64,000 nucleotides of DNA, taken from assembly GCA_902779765.1 (NCBI GenBank), contig CACZCQ010000008.1, positions 25,275 through 89,274 of the forward strand, in the 5' to 3' direction. The translations under genes were made by a program, and so were the position numbers. This document shows, piece after piece, positions 36,145 through 43,926 of the stretch (position 1 is its first letter; each line of letters starts with the position of its first letter). The DNA is from an uncultured Bacteroidia bacterium. GTDB lineage: Bacteria; Bacteroidota; Bacteroidia; Bacteroidales; UBA932. Under the pieces are notes generated by a model that saw only the letters and a program-made list of their open reading frames with translations, was not told where the DNA came from and did no database searches.

Positions 36145-38247
36145 TTACTTGCCAGTTTCGGGTGTATCAAAGAAGAGCATCTTCAGTCTTTCTTCGTCAG
36201 TTTGAATCCTTAAGCCCCAGCGTTCTTCCATGAATGCAATCATTTTAAGGCCGCGTTCTTTGATTGTTTCCGGTGTCCAGTCCGCGTACTTGGCCACCTC
36301 TTGTTCCGAATATGAGCCGTTCTCATATCCTTGCCTCATGATGGAACCATCGCGTCCATATTTGACGGTTTTCTTGTCGGGGAAACTGTCATTCTGAAGG
36401 CTGGAGTTTATGCTTTGACTCAAGAGCATCAGATTACCGAGCGAACCCTGCAGATTTAGCATCTGACTATCAGTCAAGCCAGTGAAGTGTTCTTGCCAGT
36501 ATTCGTTCTCGGGTGTCTGTGGTAAGATGTGCTCAATGCTGATTTTAGAATTCGATGTCTTGACGAAATCTTCCCATCTAGGAAGAGGCCTGCGATGCTG
36601 TGCATCTGATGCCAAATGGCGCTCATATTCGTACAGGAAATAATGACGGACGCCCCATTCATAATAGTGGCCATTCCTTCGCTCGATGCTGTTGATAAGG
36701 TAACTGGACTTGAAATACAACGTGCCTGGGGTGTTGATGTCTTCACTGAAAGCAAAACGAATTCTATCACTAAGGGTTCCGATAATCTCTTTCACGGTCT
36801 CCTCGGGATTGCTGCTAAGTCTCAATATTCTGGCATACCGGAAGTATTCGCTGTTCCTATAGTTTGTTTGTGCGACTTGGCACCTGAAGGCAATAAAGAT
36901 GAACCGCTCAATGGCCTTGAACAACTCAACTCTTGTTGCCGGGAGCAGGTTCGCAATCAATGCGGCAGTAACAAGTGGCCTGAAGTAAGCAATGTTGATC
37001 CTGTTCAAATTCTCCAGCCAGTATTTTTCTCCGTCAGTCAAAGCCATTCCACTGTCGTTGGGAAACCAGGAATAGTACCATTTGATGGCCGCGTTACTCA
37101 AACTAACGACATAATCCTTAATCTCTTTCGGTTTCAGGCTGGCTTCTTCAAAAGGTTCATCGGCAACAGTTTCATCCTCAAGTTCGGTATCGATGACAAT
37201 ATCTGGATCAATCACCATAGTTCTGTTGCATTTTCGTTTCTGGACCTTGGAAATAGAGAACTTATTATCCAGGAGGTCGTTGGCAAAATTAATTCCTGCT
37301 GTCCTGCTATAGGGGAACGATAGAATCCAATGAGCCTGTAAGAATTCATCATCATCGAGTGGACTGTCTTTTTTCTTTCCAAGTTGCTCGTAAACCACTT
37401 TCCAGGCATCGTTAATCTGAGCGCGTAGTGACACTTTCTCCTGGCTGTTCAACTCTGCGTCAGAATATAGAGTTGTAAGGTAGATGAGTCGGTTCTTAAG
37501 GAGTTCCAGCGTGGAAAGCTTCTTGCCGCGATTGTTCATCGTCTCAAATGCTGCAAAAACGTCGAAATCCCTTTTGACGCTGTCTATCTCGAACAAATTG
37601 AACACCATACACTGAGTCAATTTATGAAACAGCGTGGATATACCATCTTCTCCCTCTTGCTTATAAAGTTCCTCAAGATTGTTGAGGAAAAACGTATATG
37701 CGTTTTCAAGATTAAGAGTATAGTATGTTTCATCGGTCGCGGCTGCAGTCAGATCGTGAAAAATCTTACTTTTGAGATAATTATAGCTGGGGTTGTCAAT
37801 CTCGTAACCAAAGATATAAGATGTGATTATTCCACTTTTTTCCGTAATAGAGACATACTGTTTTTTTACCTCGTCAAGTGACATCTCTCCAATATAGACA
37901 TCTTCAGAGGTCTCACCTTTATGATGCTGTCCAACAAAGTCAAGAATCGCCTGGATCAGGATAATAGAGGTGGTTAGTCTCTGTTGACCATCTACAACAT
38001 GAACTGGTTTGAAACCTCTCTTAGAAATAAGCCACTGCTCATCATTCCATTTGACAATATCCTTATCTTCAAGGTACGCGATTGACAATAATCCAGTGTA
38101 ATGCCTGCGGTCTGGCTGGAGATTATTTAAGTCATCCCAGAAAGCAGCTACCTGTTCATTCGTGCGCCACGCATAACCACGCTGATAGTCTGGAATTCTG
38201 AATAAACGCTTGTAGAATATGTCGCTAAGAGAGTGTAATTCGTCCAT
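36145..38247 (-). CDS. DUF262 + DUF1524 (HNH) protein, GmrSD-like putative type IV restriction enzyme
   Basis: 700 residues. The N-terminal DUF262 ParB/Srx-like nucleotidase shows IPDYQRGYAWR and the DGQQRLTTS motif, which couples nucleotide hydrolysis to DNA cleavage. The middle is helical (FETMNNRGKKLSTLELLKNR). The C-terminal DUF1524 has the HNH-type SIEHILPQTPENEYW and LGNLMLLSQSINSSLQN. The order matches single-chain GmrSD-type enzymes, which cut phage DNA with modified (for example glucosylated) bases. No methylase or other defence partner adjoins it, so it is a stand-alone candidate. The ATG at 38247 is chosen because a -7 motif lies 22 bp upstream. The gene is AT-richer than the chromosome around it. 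Confidence 0.85.
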   Translation of the reverse strand: MDELHSLSDIFYKRLFRIPDYQRGYAWRTNEQVAAFWDDLNNLQPDRRHYTGLLSIAYLEDKDIVKWNDEQWLISKRGFKPVHVVDGQQRLTTSIILIQAILDFVGQHHKGETSEDVYIGEMSLDEVKKQYVSITEKSGIITSYIFGYEIDNPSYNYLKSKIFHDLTAAATDETYYTLNLENAYTFFLNNLEELYKQEGEDGISTLFHKLTQCMVFNLFEIDSVKRDFDVFAAFETMNNRGKKLSTLELLKNRLIYLTTLYSDAELNSQEKVSLRAQINDAWKVVYEQLGKKKDSPLDDDEFLQAHWILSFPYSRTAGINFANDLLDNKFSISKVQKRKCNRTMVIDPDIVIDTELEDETVADEPFEEASLKPKEIKDYVVSLSNAAIKWYYSWFPNDSGMALTDGEKYWLENLNRINIAYFRPLVTAALIANLLPATRVELFKAIERFIFIAFRCQVAQTNYRNSEYFRYARILRLSSNPEETVKEIIGTLSDRIRFAFSEDINTPGTLYFKSSYLINSIERRNGHYYEWGVRHYFLYEYERHLASDAQHRRPLPRWEDFVKTSNSKISIEHILPQTPENEYWQEHFTGLTDSQMLNLQGSLGNLMLLSQSINSSLQNDSFPDKKTVKYGRDGSIMRQGYENGSYSEQEVAKYADWTPETIKERGLKMIAFMEERWGLRIQTDEERLKMLFFDTPETGK

Positions 38248-38268
38248 AATAGTGATTTCTTTACCATG

Positions 38269-38276
38269 CAAATATA
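38269..38276 (-). promoter_or_regulatory. Putative -7 element of the DUF262 gene
   Basis: Reads TATATTTG on the minus strand, 22 bases before the ATG at 38247; it excludes the longer in-frame N-terminus. Confidence 0.5.
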
Positions 38277-38895
38277 CGAAATAACATCAACCATCAATTG
38301 TCCGAGCAGAACCATCAGTCATTCTGACTATTGAGAGCGCCTTGTGTCGGAGTCTTAATAATTGTCCGCTGCTTCAAGACGGTATCGTATGTTAAAAGCC
38401 TGCCCTGAGAGATGGGATACACTTATCGGTACGCCGGGGAATTTTAAGGTAACGGTCAAGAACACCGACAGAGCTGATTTCTCCGATCACTACTTCATCG
38501 AGGAAATTTAGCAAACTAAAACATAAAGATAATCCTTGAATGGCCGAGGTTGGAACAGTAGATCCAGCATACCATTCAAGGATACTTATTTGCAGTGACC
38601 CCTTGGAACTACAGTCCAACTTGTATGCATTAAACAAAGAGAACGCCCTCGCCGAAGGATCAGCAATCCAACACAGAATCGTTCCCTTTTGGCAGGGAAG
38701 ACCCACGATAGATTAACTAAGGGTTGCATACCTCCCTAAATCCAGCTTCTCGGGCTGTTTCTGGCGGTACAAAGTACCCGTCCGTGCTGCAAATATAAAG
38801 TATTCCTTTGAAAACAAAAACCTCTCTTCATCCTCATTCGGGACTACAGCCCGATTCAGAATTGGAGAGAGGAAAGAACGTGCAAGGGTATCTAA
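38277..38895. other. Gene-poor stretch with decayed fragments and a hairpin
   Basis: No intact gene is convincing. Two protein-like scraps are visible. On the plus strand, 38389-38511 reads a 40-residue frame (RADFSDHYFIEEI at its end). On the minus strand, 38717 to about 38815 reads TDGYFVPPETAREAGFREV before a TAG. Neither has a recognised family. A stem-loop occupies 38821-38872. A minus-strand TATATTTG at 38790-38797 could be a promoter or coincidence. Confidence 0.4.
38821..38872. other. Two-level stem-loop in gene-poor DNA
   Basis: CCTCTCT pairs with AGAGAGG at the outside, and TCGGG with CCCGA inside. There is no T-run on either side, so it is not an ordinary terminator. It could be part of a small RNA or a relic of a repeat. 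Confidence 0.3.
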
Positions 38896-39008
38896 ATGTT
38901 AACCACAATCACGCACTACAAAGATACAAAAATACTTAACAGCAGAGCGGTAGGAGAAGATATCCAACATAATGTAAAAGGTCTGAACTATATAAGGGGA
39001 CAGCTGGG

Positions 39009-39119
39009 TTACTGTTTCTTGTTGTGTTTCTGGTTACGATATCCACAATATGCGCCCCAGATTAAGATGGCTATCGCTATAACAGCTCCAGTTATGGCTC
39101 CTATGAGAAGATCTTTCAT
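39009..39119 (-). CDS. 36-residue single-span membrane protein
   Basis: The frame begins with ATG at 39119: MKDLLIGAITGAVIAIAI, one hydrophobic helix of about 20 residues, then a Tyr/Cys segment and a strongly basic tail (RNQKHNKKQ), and stops at 39009-39011. A TATATTTG -7 motif lies 8-15 bases before the start, making a nearly leaderless transcript. The positive tail predicts an N-out/C-in orientation. No family recognised. A plus-strand frame over the same DNA (38896-39135) has poor composition and is probably its shadow. Confidence 0.55.
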   Translation of the reverse strand: MKDLLIGAITGAVIAIAILIWGAYCGYRNQKHNKKQ

Positions 39120-39126
39120 AACAATA

Positions 39127-39134
39127 CAAATATA
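39127..39134 (-). promoter_or_regulatory. Putative -7 element of the 36-residue protein gene
   Basis: Reads TATATTTG on the minus strand, immediately upstream of the ATG at 39119. Confidence 0.4.
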
Positions 39135-39213
39135 ATCAATCTTGATAACGATATCCATGCCGACTGACAAGAGGTATCATATTTGCACGAGGATATGAAA
39201 AACGATAATAACT

Positions 39214-39639
39214 ATGAACAGACATATCCTTCCTATTCTTCTAGCTGGATTTCTTTGCTTATCCGCATTCCCTGCTATTGCCCAGACCGAGCAATATTAC
39301 ACTGTCGATAAAACAAGTCTTGAGGGTTCGCGATTTGAGATTGTGATTCCGACAAGGGATAATATACCTTCTATTTACAAGATTGACAAGTATTCGGGAG
39401 ATGTCTGGGAACTGCCGAATGATCTGGTTCTCCCACATAAACTCACCCTTTTCACAAGAGAGTCATCCGAAAATGACATAGTGGATGAGGGGAAGGTCAA
39501 TTATCAACTCATCGCCGTATCCTCCTCTCAAGTCTACCTTGTCAATCTCAATACTGGAGTCCTCTGGGAGTATACGAATAATTTGTTTCCTCGAAGTCGA
39601 AGAGGTAATGTGTTCCGCCTGGTAAAAGAAAAGGAATAG
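39214..39639 (+). CDS. Small secreted protein of unknown function
   Basis: 141 residues with a clear signal peptide (ILLAGFLCLSAFPAIAQ). The mature part is beta-rich and internally repetitive: RFEIVIPTRDN..IYKIDKYSGDVWEL and YQLIAVSSSQVYLVNLNTGVLWEY, two copies of a motif in which a short strand is followed by (D/N)xxTG/SGxxWE. This is reminiscent of single-blade propeller-like repeats in small Bacteroidetes proteins. No family assigned. It diverges from the 36-residue membrane protein gene. Confidence 0.65.
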   Translation: MNRHILPILLAGFLCLSAFPAIAQTEQYYTVDKTSLEGSRFEIVIPTRDNIPSIYKIDKYSGDVWELPNDLVLPHKLTLFTRESSENDIVDEGKVNYQLIAVSSSQVYLVNLNTGVLWEYTNNLFPRSRRGNVFRLVKEKE

Positions 39640-39731
39640 TATAAACAGAGAAGCATCTCCTGCCATCCGGCAACTCGCTTGGCCCTCTTGAACGCATCTT
39701 CGAGCGAACGACAATAATGTGTGATAATCAT
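39534..39731 (-). CDS. Doubtful small gene antisense to the end of the secreted protein
   Basis: 65 codons from ATG at 39731. The first 32 residues look protein-like (RSLEDAFKRAKRVAGWQEML), and a minus-strand TATCTTTG motif (39736-39743) lies just upstream. The second half overlaps the secreted-protein gene on the other strand and looks like its shadow. It could be the intact start of a gene whose 3' part was lost. Confidence 0.25.
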   Translation of the reverse strand: MIITHYCRSLEDAFKRAKRVAGWQEMLLCLYYSFSFTRRNTLPLRLRGNKLFVYSQRTPVLRLTR

Positions 39732-39879
39732 GGCTCAAAGATAATTTGAGCTTGTGCCAAGACAGATAAACACTGTTTCAACATCTCCAGTCAAAAAGTG
39801 GACATTGCACAAGAAAACTAAAATGGGGAACCTGAATTTCGTCTGCCCAGGCAAACAAGTCTGGACGATCGTCAGGGGC

Positions 39880-39999
39880 GGGTTTGTCGGGAAGGCCAGG
39901 CCAAAATGTCTCGCCCGCTCGGCCGATATGCCATAAGATCACATACAGTTCATGCTAGCCTGGCAGGTGAATTTCATGTACCATCCCCGGAGGCCCTCG
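39880..39999 (+). repeat. Dispersed intergenic repeat, copy B
   Basis: Direct-orientation homologue of copy A at 35631-35752 with more divergence in its inverted repeat. It is followed within 14 bp by the GC-rich tandem hairpin array. Confidence 0.75.
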
Positions 40000-40012
40000 G
40001 CTGACTCAGGGA

Positions 40013-40200
40013 GTCTGAGGGGAACGCCCCTCAGTCCCCCAATGGGGGTGCAGGGGGGTAAAAGAAGTGACGACGGCACGTCGTCTGAGGGGAACACCCC
40101 TCAGTCCCCCATCGGGGGTGCAGGGGGGTAAAAGAAGTGACGACGGCACGTCGTCTGAGGGGAACGCCCCTCAGTCCCCCAATGGGGGTGCAGGGGGGTA
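40013..40200 (+). repeat. GC-rich tandem hairpin array, 70-bp period
   Basis: Three units begin at 40013, 40083 and 40153 (the third incomplete). Each has the hairpin CTGAGGGGAACGCCCCTCAG (one unit has ACA for ACG), a second hairpin from CCCCC and GGGGG, and GCAGGGGGG. Units 1 and 2 carry a conserved 24-bp tail. It is the reverse complement of the repeat inside ksgA (2645-2758). The palindromes and identical tails exclude CRISPR; it resembles a REP/BIME-type cluster. Confidence 0.9.
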
Positions 40201-40212
40201 GATTGGGACAGC

Positions 40213-40245
40213 AAAAAGGCCACCGGCTGAGCCGATGGCCTTTTT
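40213..40245 (-). terminator. Rho-independent terminator downstream of tRNA-Met
   Basis: AAAAAGGCCA..CGGC pairs with GCCG..TGGCCTTTTT around a TGA loop, with A and T runs on both sides, so it can work in both directions. It ends two bases beyond the tRNA 3' end. Confidence 0.85.
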
Positions 40246-40246
40246 G

Positions 40247-40320
40247 TGGTCCCAGTAGGGCATGATCCTACGACCCCCTGATTATGAGTCAGATGCTCTA
40301 ACCAACTGAGCTATGGGACC
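40247..40320 (-). tRNA. tRNA-Met (anticodon CAT), elongator type
   Basis: 74 nt on the minus strand. Acceptor stem GGTCCCA/TGGGACC (7 bp), D-stem GCTC/GAGC, anticodon stem TCTGA/TCAGG with loop CTCATAA (anticodon CAT), T-stem GTAGG/CCTAC, discriminator A, CCA not encoded. The G1:C72 pair excludes the initiator. A tRNA-Ile2 read after lysidine modification cannot be excluded from anticodon alone. The T-loop reads ATCATGC instead of the usual TTCRANY. Confidence 0.9.
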
Positions 40321-40376
40321 GGTTTCCCGGCACTAAGGTCGGGATAATTTATCAAAAGTGCAAATAGCTAAGATAC

Positions 40377-40682
40377 TCACACTTTGATTTCCACCTCGAC
40401 ACCGGAGGGGAGCTCGAGCTTCATGAGGGCGTCGACAGTCTTGGCATTGCTGTCATCGATGTCGAGGAGCCTGCAATAGGCATCAAGCTCAAACTGCTCG
40501 CGGGACTTCTTGTTGACGAAGGTCGAGCGGTTGACTGTGAAGATCTTCTTGTTGGTGGGAAGCGGAATGGGACCGTTTACCTTTGCACCGGTAGCCTTCA
40601 CGGTGTCCACGATCTTGGCGGCTGACTTGTCAACCAGCATGTGATCGAATGATTTGAGTTTAATTCTGATCTTTTGACTCAT
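40377..40682 (-). CDS. rpsJ: 30S ribosomal protein S10
   Basis: 101 residues, full length: [35 protein letters not shown], and the C-terminal [12 protein letters not shown] component of the 30S head that also acts with NusB in antitermination. It follows fusA by 40 bp as last gene of the run rpsL-rpsG-fusA-rpsJ. The remaining S10-operon genes (rplC onward), normally next in Bacteroidetes, are not here; tRNA-Met follows. Confidence 0.98.
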   Translation of the reverse strand: MSQKIRIKLKSFDHMLVDKSAAKIVDTVKATGAKVNGPIPLPTNKKIFTVNRSTFVNKKSREQFELDAYCRLLDIDDSNAKTVDALMKLELPSGVEVEIKV

Positions 40683-40722
40683 ATCAATAATTGTTTTTGC
40701 TTAATCTTAAAAAAACTTTGTG

Positions 40723-42849
40723 TTACTCATCATCGTCAGAGCGCCTGAAACTGTAGCCGCTCTTTTCGACAATCTCCTTTGCAAGGTTCGCAGGAACCTC
40801 TGAATAATGGTCGAAGGACATCGTGCTCGTCGCCCTTCCGGAGGACAGGGTCCTGAGGACGGTGACATAGCCGAACTGCTCGGCAAGAGGAACGAATGCC
40901 TTCACTATGCGTGCACCGTTCGCGGTGGAATCCATTGCCTGGATCTGGCCACGACGGCGGTTGAGGTCTCCTACGATGTCTCCCATGTAATCCTCCGGGG
41001 TCACGACCTCGAGGGACATGATGGGTTCAAGCAGGATAGGCTTTGCCTTCGGGCAGGCGTGGCGGAATGCCATACGGGCTGCCATCTCGAAGGAAAGCTG
41101 GTCGGAATCGACCGGATGGTATGAACCATCGATGACGGTCACCTTCATGGATTGGACCTCGTAACCGGCAAGTACGCCGTTGGCCATTGCCGACTTGAAG
41201 CCCTTTTCGACCGAAGGGATGAATTCCTTGGGAATATTCCCACCCTTGACCTCGTTGACGAACTGGAGTCCGTTCACGCCTTCGTCGGCAGGACCGATCT
41301 CCACGATTATGTCAGCGAACTTGCCACGGCCGCCGGTCTGCTTCTTGAATACCTCACGGTGCTGTACGCAACCGGTGATGGCTTCCTTGTAGTTGACCTG
41401 AGGCGCGCCCTGGTTGATTTCGACGCCGAACTCCCTGCGGAGACGGTCGACGATGATGTCAAGATGGAGCTCTCCCATACCGCTGATGATGGTCTGGCCT
41501 GTCTCCTGATCAGCCCTGACGGTGAACGTAGGGTCTTCTTCAGCGAGTTTGCCGAGCGCTACGCCGAGCTTGTCAAGATCCGTCTGGGTCTTGGGCTCGA
41601 CTGCGATTCCGATCACAGGGTCGGGGAACACCATTGACTCGAGTACGATAGGATGGTTCTCATCGCATACGGTGTCTCCAGTGCGGAGATCCTTGAATCC
41701 CACGGCGGCGCAGATGTCTCCCGCCTCCACGGAATCGATGGGATTCTGGTGGTTGGAGTGCATCTGGAACAGACGTGAGATCCTGTCCTTCCTTGCCGTG
41801 CGGACGTTGTAGACATAAGACCCGGCATCGACCTTTCCTGAATACACCCTCATGAATGCAAGACGTCCGACAAAAGGATCGGTGGCAATCTTGAACACGA
41901 GAGCGCAGAAAGGTTCGGAAGCGGAAGGAAGGATATCCTTCTCGTTCCCGTTCCGGGGATTGGTGCCGACTATGACACCCTTGTCCAGAGGAGACGGAAG
42001 ATAACGCATTACTGCGTCCAGGAGGAACTGAACACCCTTGTTCTTGAAAGAAGATCCGCAGCAAGCGGGAACGACCTGCATCGAGATCGTACCCTTACGG
42101 ATTGCCGCGATGATCTCTTCCTCAGTAACAGATTCAGGATCCTCGAAGAACTTCTCCATGAGAGACTCATCGCATTCGGCAGCAGCCTCGACGAGTTTGT
42201 CCCTCCATCTCTCTGTTTCCTCGACCATATCGGCCGGGACGTCCTTCACCTCATAATTGACCAGCTCGTCGCTGGAGTCATATATGATGGCTTTACGTGA
42301 AATAAGGTCCACGAGACCCAGGAATTTGTCCTCAGCTCCTATGGGGAGACAGATGGGGACTGCGTTGGCTCCGAGTTTCGTGTGGATTTCCTCAACGCAA
42401 GCGAGGAAGTCGGCACCCACGCGGTCCATCTTGTTCACATATGCGATCTTCGGAACCCTGTACTTGTCGGCCTGGCGCCATACAGTCTCGGACTGAGGCT
42501 GCACGCGTCCGACAGCGCAGAAAGTAGCGATGGTTCCGTCAAGTACGCGGAGCGAACGCTCCACCTCGACTGTGAAATCAACGTGGCCGGGAGTGTCGAT
42601 AAGATTGATCTGATACACCTTGCCTCCATAATGCCAGAACGCGGTGGTTGCAGCGGAAGTTATGGTGATACCCCTCTCCTGCTCCTGCACCATCCAGTCC
42701 ATGGTAGCGGCTCCGTCATGTACCTCACCGATCTTGTGAGTCTTACCGGTGTAGTACAGGATACGCTCGGACGTAGTCGTCTTGCCGGCATCGATGTGAG
42801 CCATGATGCCGATGTTCCTGGTGTAATTTAGATCCCTGCCTGCAGACAT
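40723..42849 (-). CDS. fusA: Elongation factor G
   Basis: 708 residues. GTPase that drives translocation on the ribosome. G1 [15 protein letters not shown], switch [14 protein letters not shown]4 NKMDRVGAD, and the domain IV/V segments ([35 protein letters not shown]) are all present. Full length with the acidic tail SDDDE. The gene lies 12 bp downstream of rpsG and co-transcribed with it. Confidence 0.98.
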   Translation of the reverse strand: MSAGRDLNYTRNIGIMAHIDAGKTTTSERILYYTGKTHKIGEVHDGAATMDWMVQEQERGITITSAATTAFWHYGGKVYQINLIDTPGHVDFTVEVERSLRVLDGTIATFCAVGRVQPQSETVWRQADKYRVPKIAYVNKMDRVGADFLACVEEIHTKLGANAVPICLPIGAEDKFLGLVDLISRKAIIYDSSDELVNYEVKDVPADMVEETERWRDKLVEAAAECDESLMEKFFEDPESVTEEEIIAAIRKGTISMQVVPACCGSSFKNKGVQFLLDAVMRYLPSPLDKGVIVGTNPRNGNEKDILPSASEPFCALVFKIATDPFVGRLAFMRVYSGKVDAGSYVYNVRTARKDRISRLFQMHSNHQNPIDSVEAGDICAAVGFKDLRTGDTVCDENHPIVLESMVFPDPVIGIAVEPKTQTDLDKLGVALGKLAEEDPTFTVRADQETGQTIISGMGELHLDIIVDRLRREFGVEINQGAPQVNYKEAITGCVQHREVFKKQTGGRGKFADIIVEIGPADEGVNGLQFVNEVKGGNIPKEFIPSVEKGFKSAMANGVLAGYEVQSMKVTVIDGSYHPVDSDQLSFEMAARMAFRHACPKAKPILLEPIMSLEVVTPEDYMGDIVGDLNRRRGQIQAMDSTANGARIVKAFVPLAEQFGYVTVLRTLSSGRATSTMSFDHYSEVPANLAKEIVEKSGYSFRRSDDDE

Positions 42850-42861
42850 CCGTAATAACGA

Positions 42862-43338
42862 TTAGAAACGGAAGTGAGCGAATGCCTTGTTGGCCTCCGC
42901 CATCTTGTGCATATCCTCCTTTCTCTTGAATGCGCCACCTTCGTTGTTGTAGGCAGCCACAATCTCTGCACAAAGTTTTTCAGCCATGGAGTGGCCGGAG
43001 CGCTTACGGGCATAGCCGATCATGTTCTTCATGGAAAGCGAGACTTTCCTTTCCGGGCGCAACTCCGTAGGCACCTGGAAGTTGGCACCTCCTACACGAC
43101 GTGATTTGACCTCGATCTGAGGGGTCACGTTTTCGAGAGCCTTCCTCCAAATATCCAGAGGAGCCTTGTCAGAATCTTTCATCTTCTCGCCTACCATGTC
43201 GATGGCATCGTAAAAAATAGAATACGCGATACTCTTCTTCCCCTGCAGCATAAGATTGTTCACGAAGCGAGTCACCTCGACATCATGATACTTAGGATCA
43301 GGAAGTAGAATTCTCTTCTTAGGCTTCGATTTTCTCAT
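42862..43338 (-). CDS. rpsG: 30S ribosomal protein S7
   Basis: 158 residues. Organises assembly of the 30S head by binding 16S r[41 protein letters not shown], and the C-terminal FAHFRF. Second gene of the str operon, 35 bp behind rpsL. Confidence 0.98.
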   Translation of the reverse strand: MRKSKPKKRILLPDPKYHDVEVTRFVNNLMLQGKKSIAYSIFYDAIDMVGEKMKDSDKAPLDIWRKALENVTPQIEVKSRRVGGANFQVPTELRPERKVSLSMKNMIGYARKRSGHSMAEKLCAEIVAAYNNEGGAFKRKEDMHKMAEANKAFAHFRF

Positions 43339-43373
43339 TTTGAGTAAAAATTAAAGGTGATAAATAAAACGGA

Positions 43374-43754
<381 letters not shown>

Positions 43755-43785
43755 AAATGATTGTAAATCTATTATTTATGTTTCT

Positions 43786-43802
43786 CCCCAAATAATTTGG
43801 GG
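43786..43802 (-). promoter_or_regulatory. Hairpin at the 5' end of the rpsL transcript
   Basis: CCCCAAATAATTTGGGG is a perfect palindrome with an 8-bp arm. It begins just below the -7 box at 43806-43813, so it would form the first bases of the mRNA, 32 bases before the rpsL ATG. It could stabilise the mRNA or bind a ribosomal protein for autoregulation. Confidence 0.5.
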
Positions 43803-43805
43803 CTG

Positions 43806-43837
43806 CAAATTTACAGAATAATCTTGAATTCACCAAA
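43806..43837 (-). promoter_or_regulatory. Promoter of the rpsL-rpsG-fusA-rpsJ operon
   Basis: On the minus strand TTTG (43834-43837), a 20-bp spacer and TAAATTTG (43806-43813): one of the best matches in the window to the Bacteroidetes -33/-7 consensus. Confidence 0.7.
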
Positions 43838-43890
43838 GTTTTACGCCGTTTTGATGATTGTCCCGGGCATTGCAATTGACGGATTTTCAC

Positions 43891-43898
43891 TATCTTTG
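43891..43898 (+). promoter_or_regulatory. Putative -7 element of the S9 peptidase gene
   Basis: TATCTTTG with TTG at 43870-43872 upstream. It excludes starts before 43927. Confidence 0.5.
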
Positions 43899-43926
43899 GG
43901 TATGGACTTATAATGAATCTCTGCAA

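Noticed and set aside
38896-39135. Plus-strand 79-codon frame
   Set aside because: Low-quality composition; the opposite strand encodes a cleaner small membrane protein with its own promoter motif.
40013-40200. Possible CRISPR array because of regular repeats next to a tRNA
   Set aside because: The units are palindromic and identical through what would be spacers; no cas genes.
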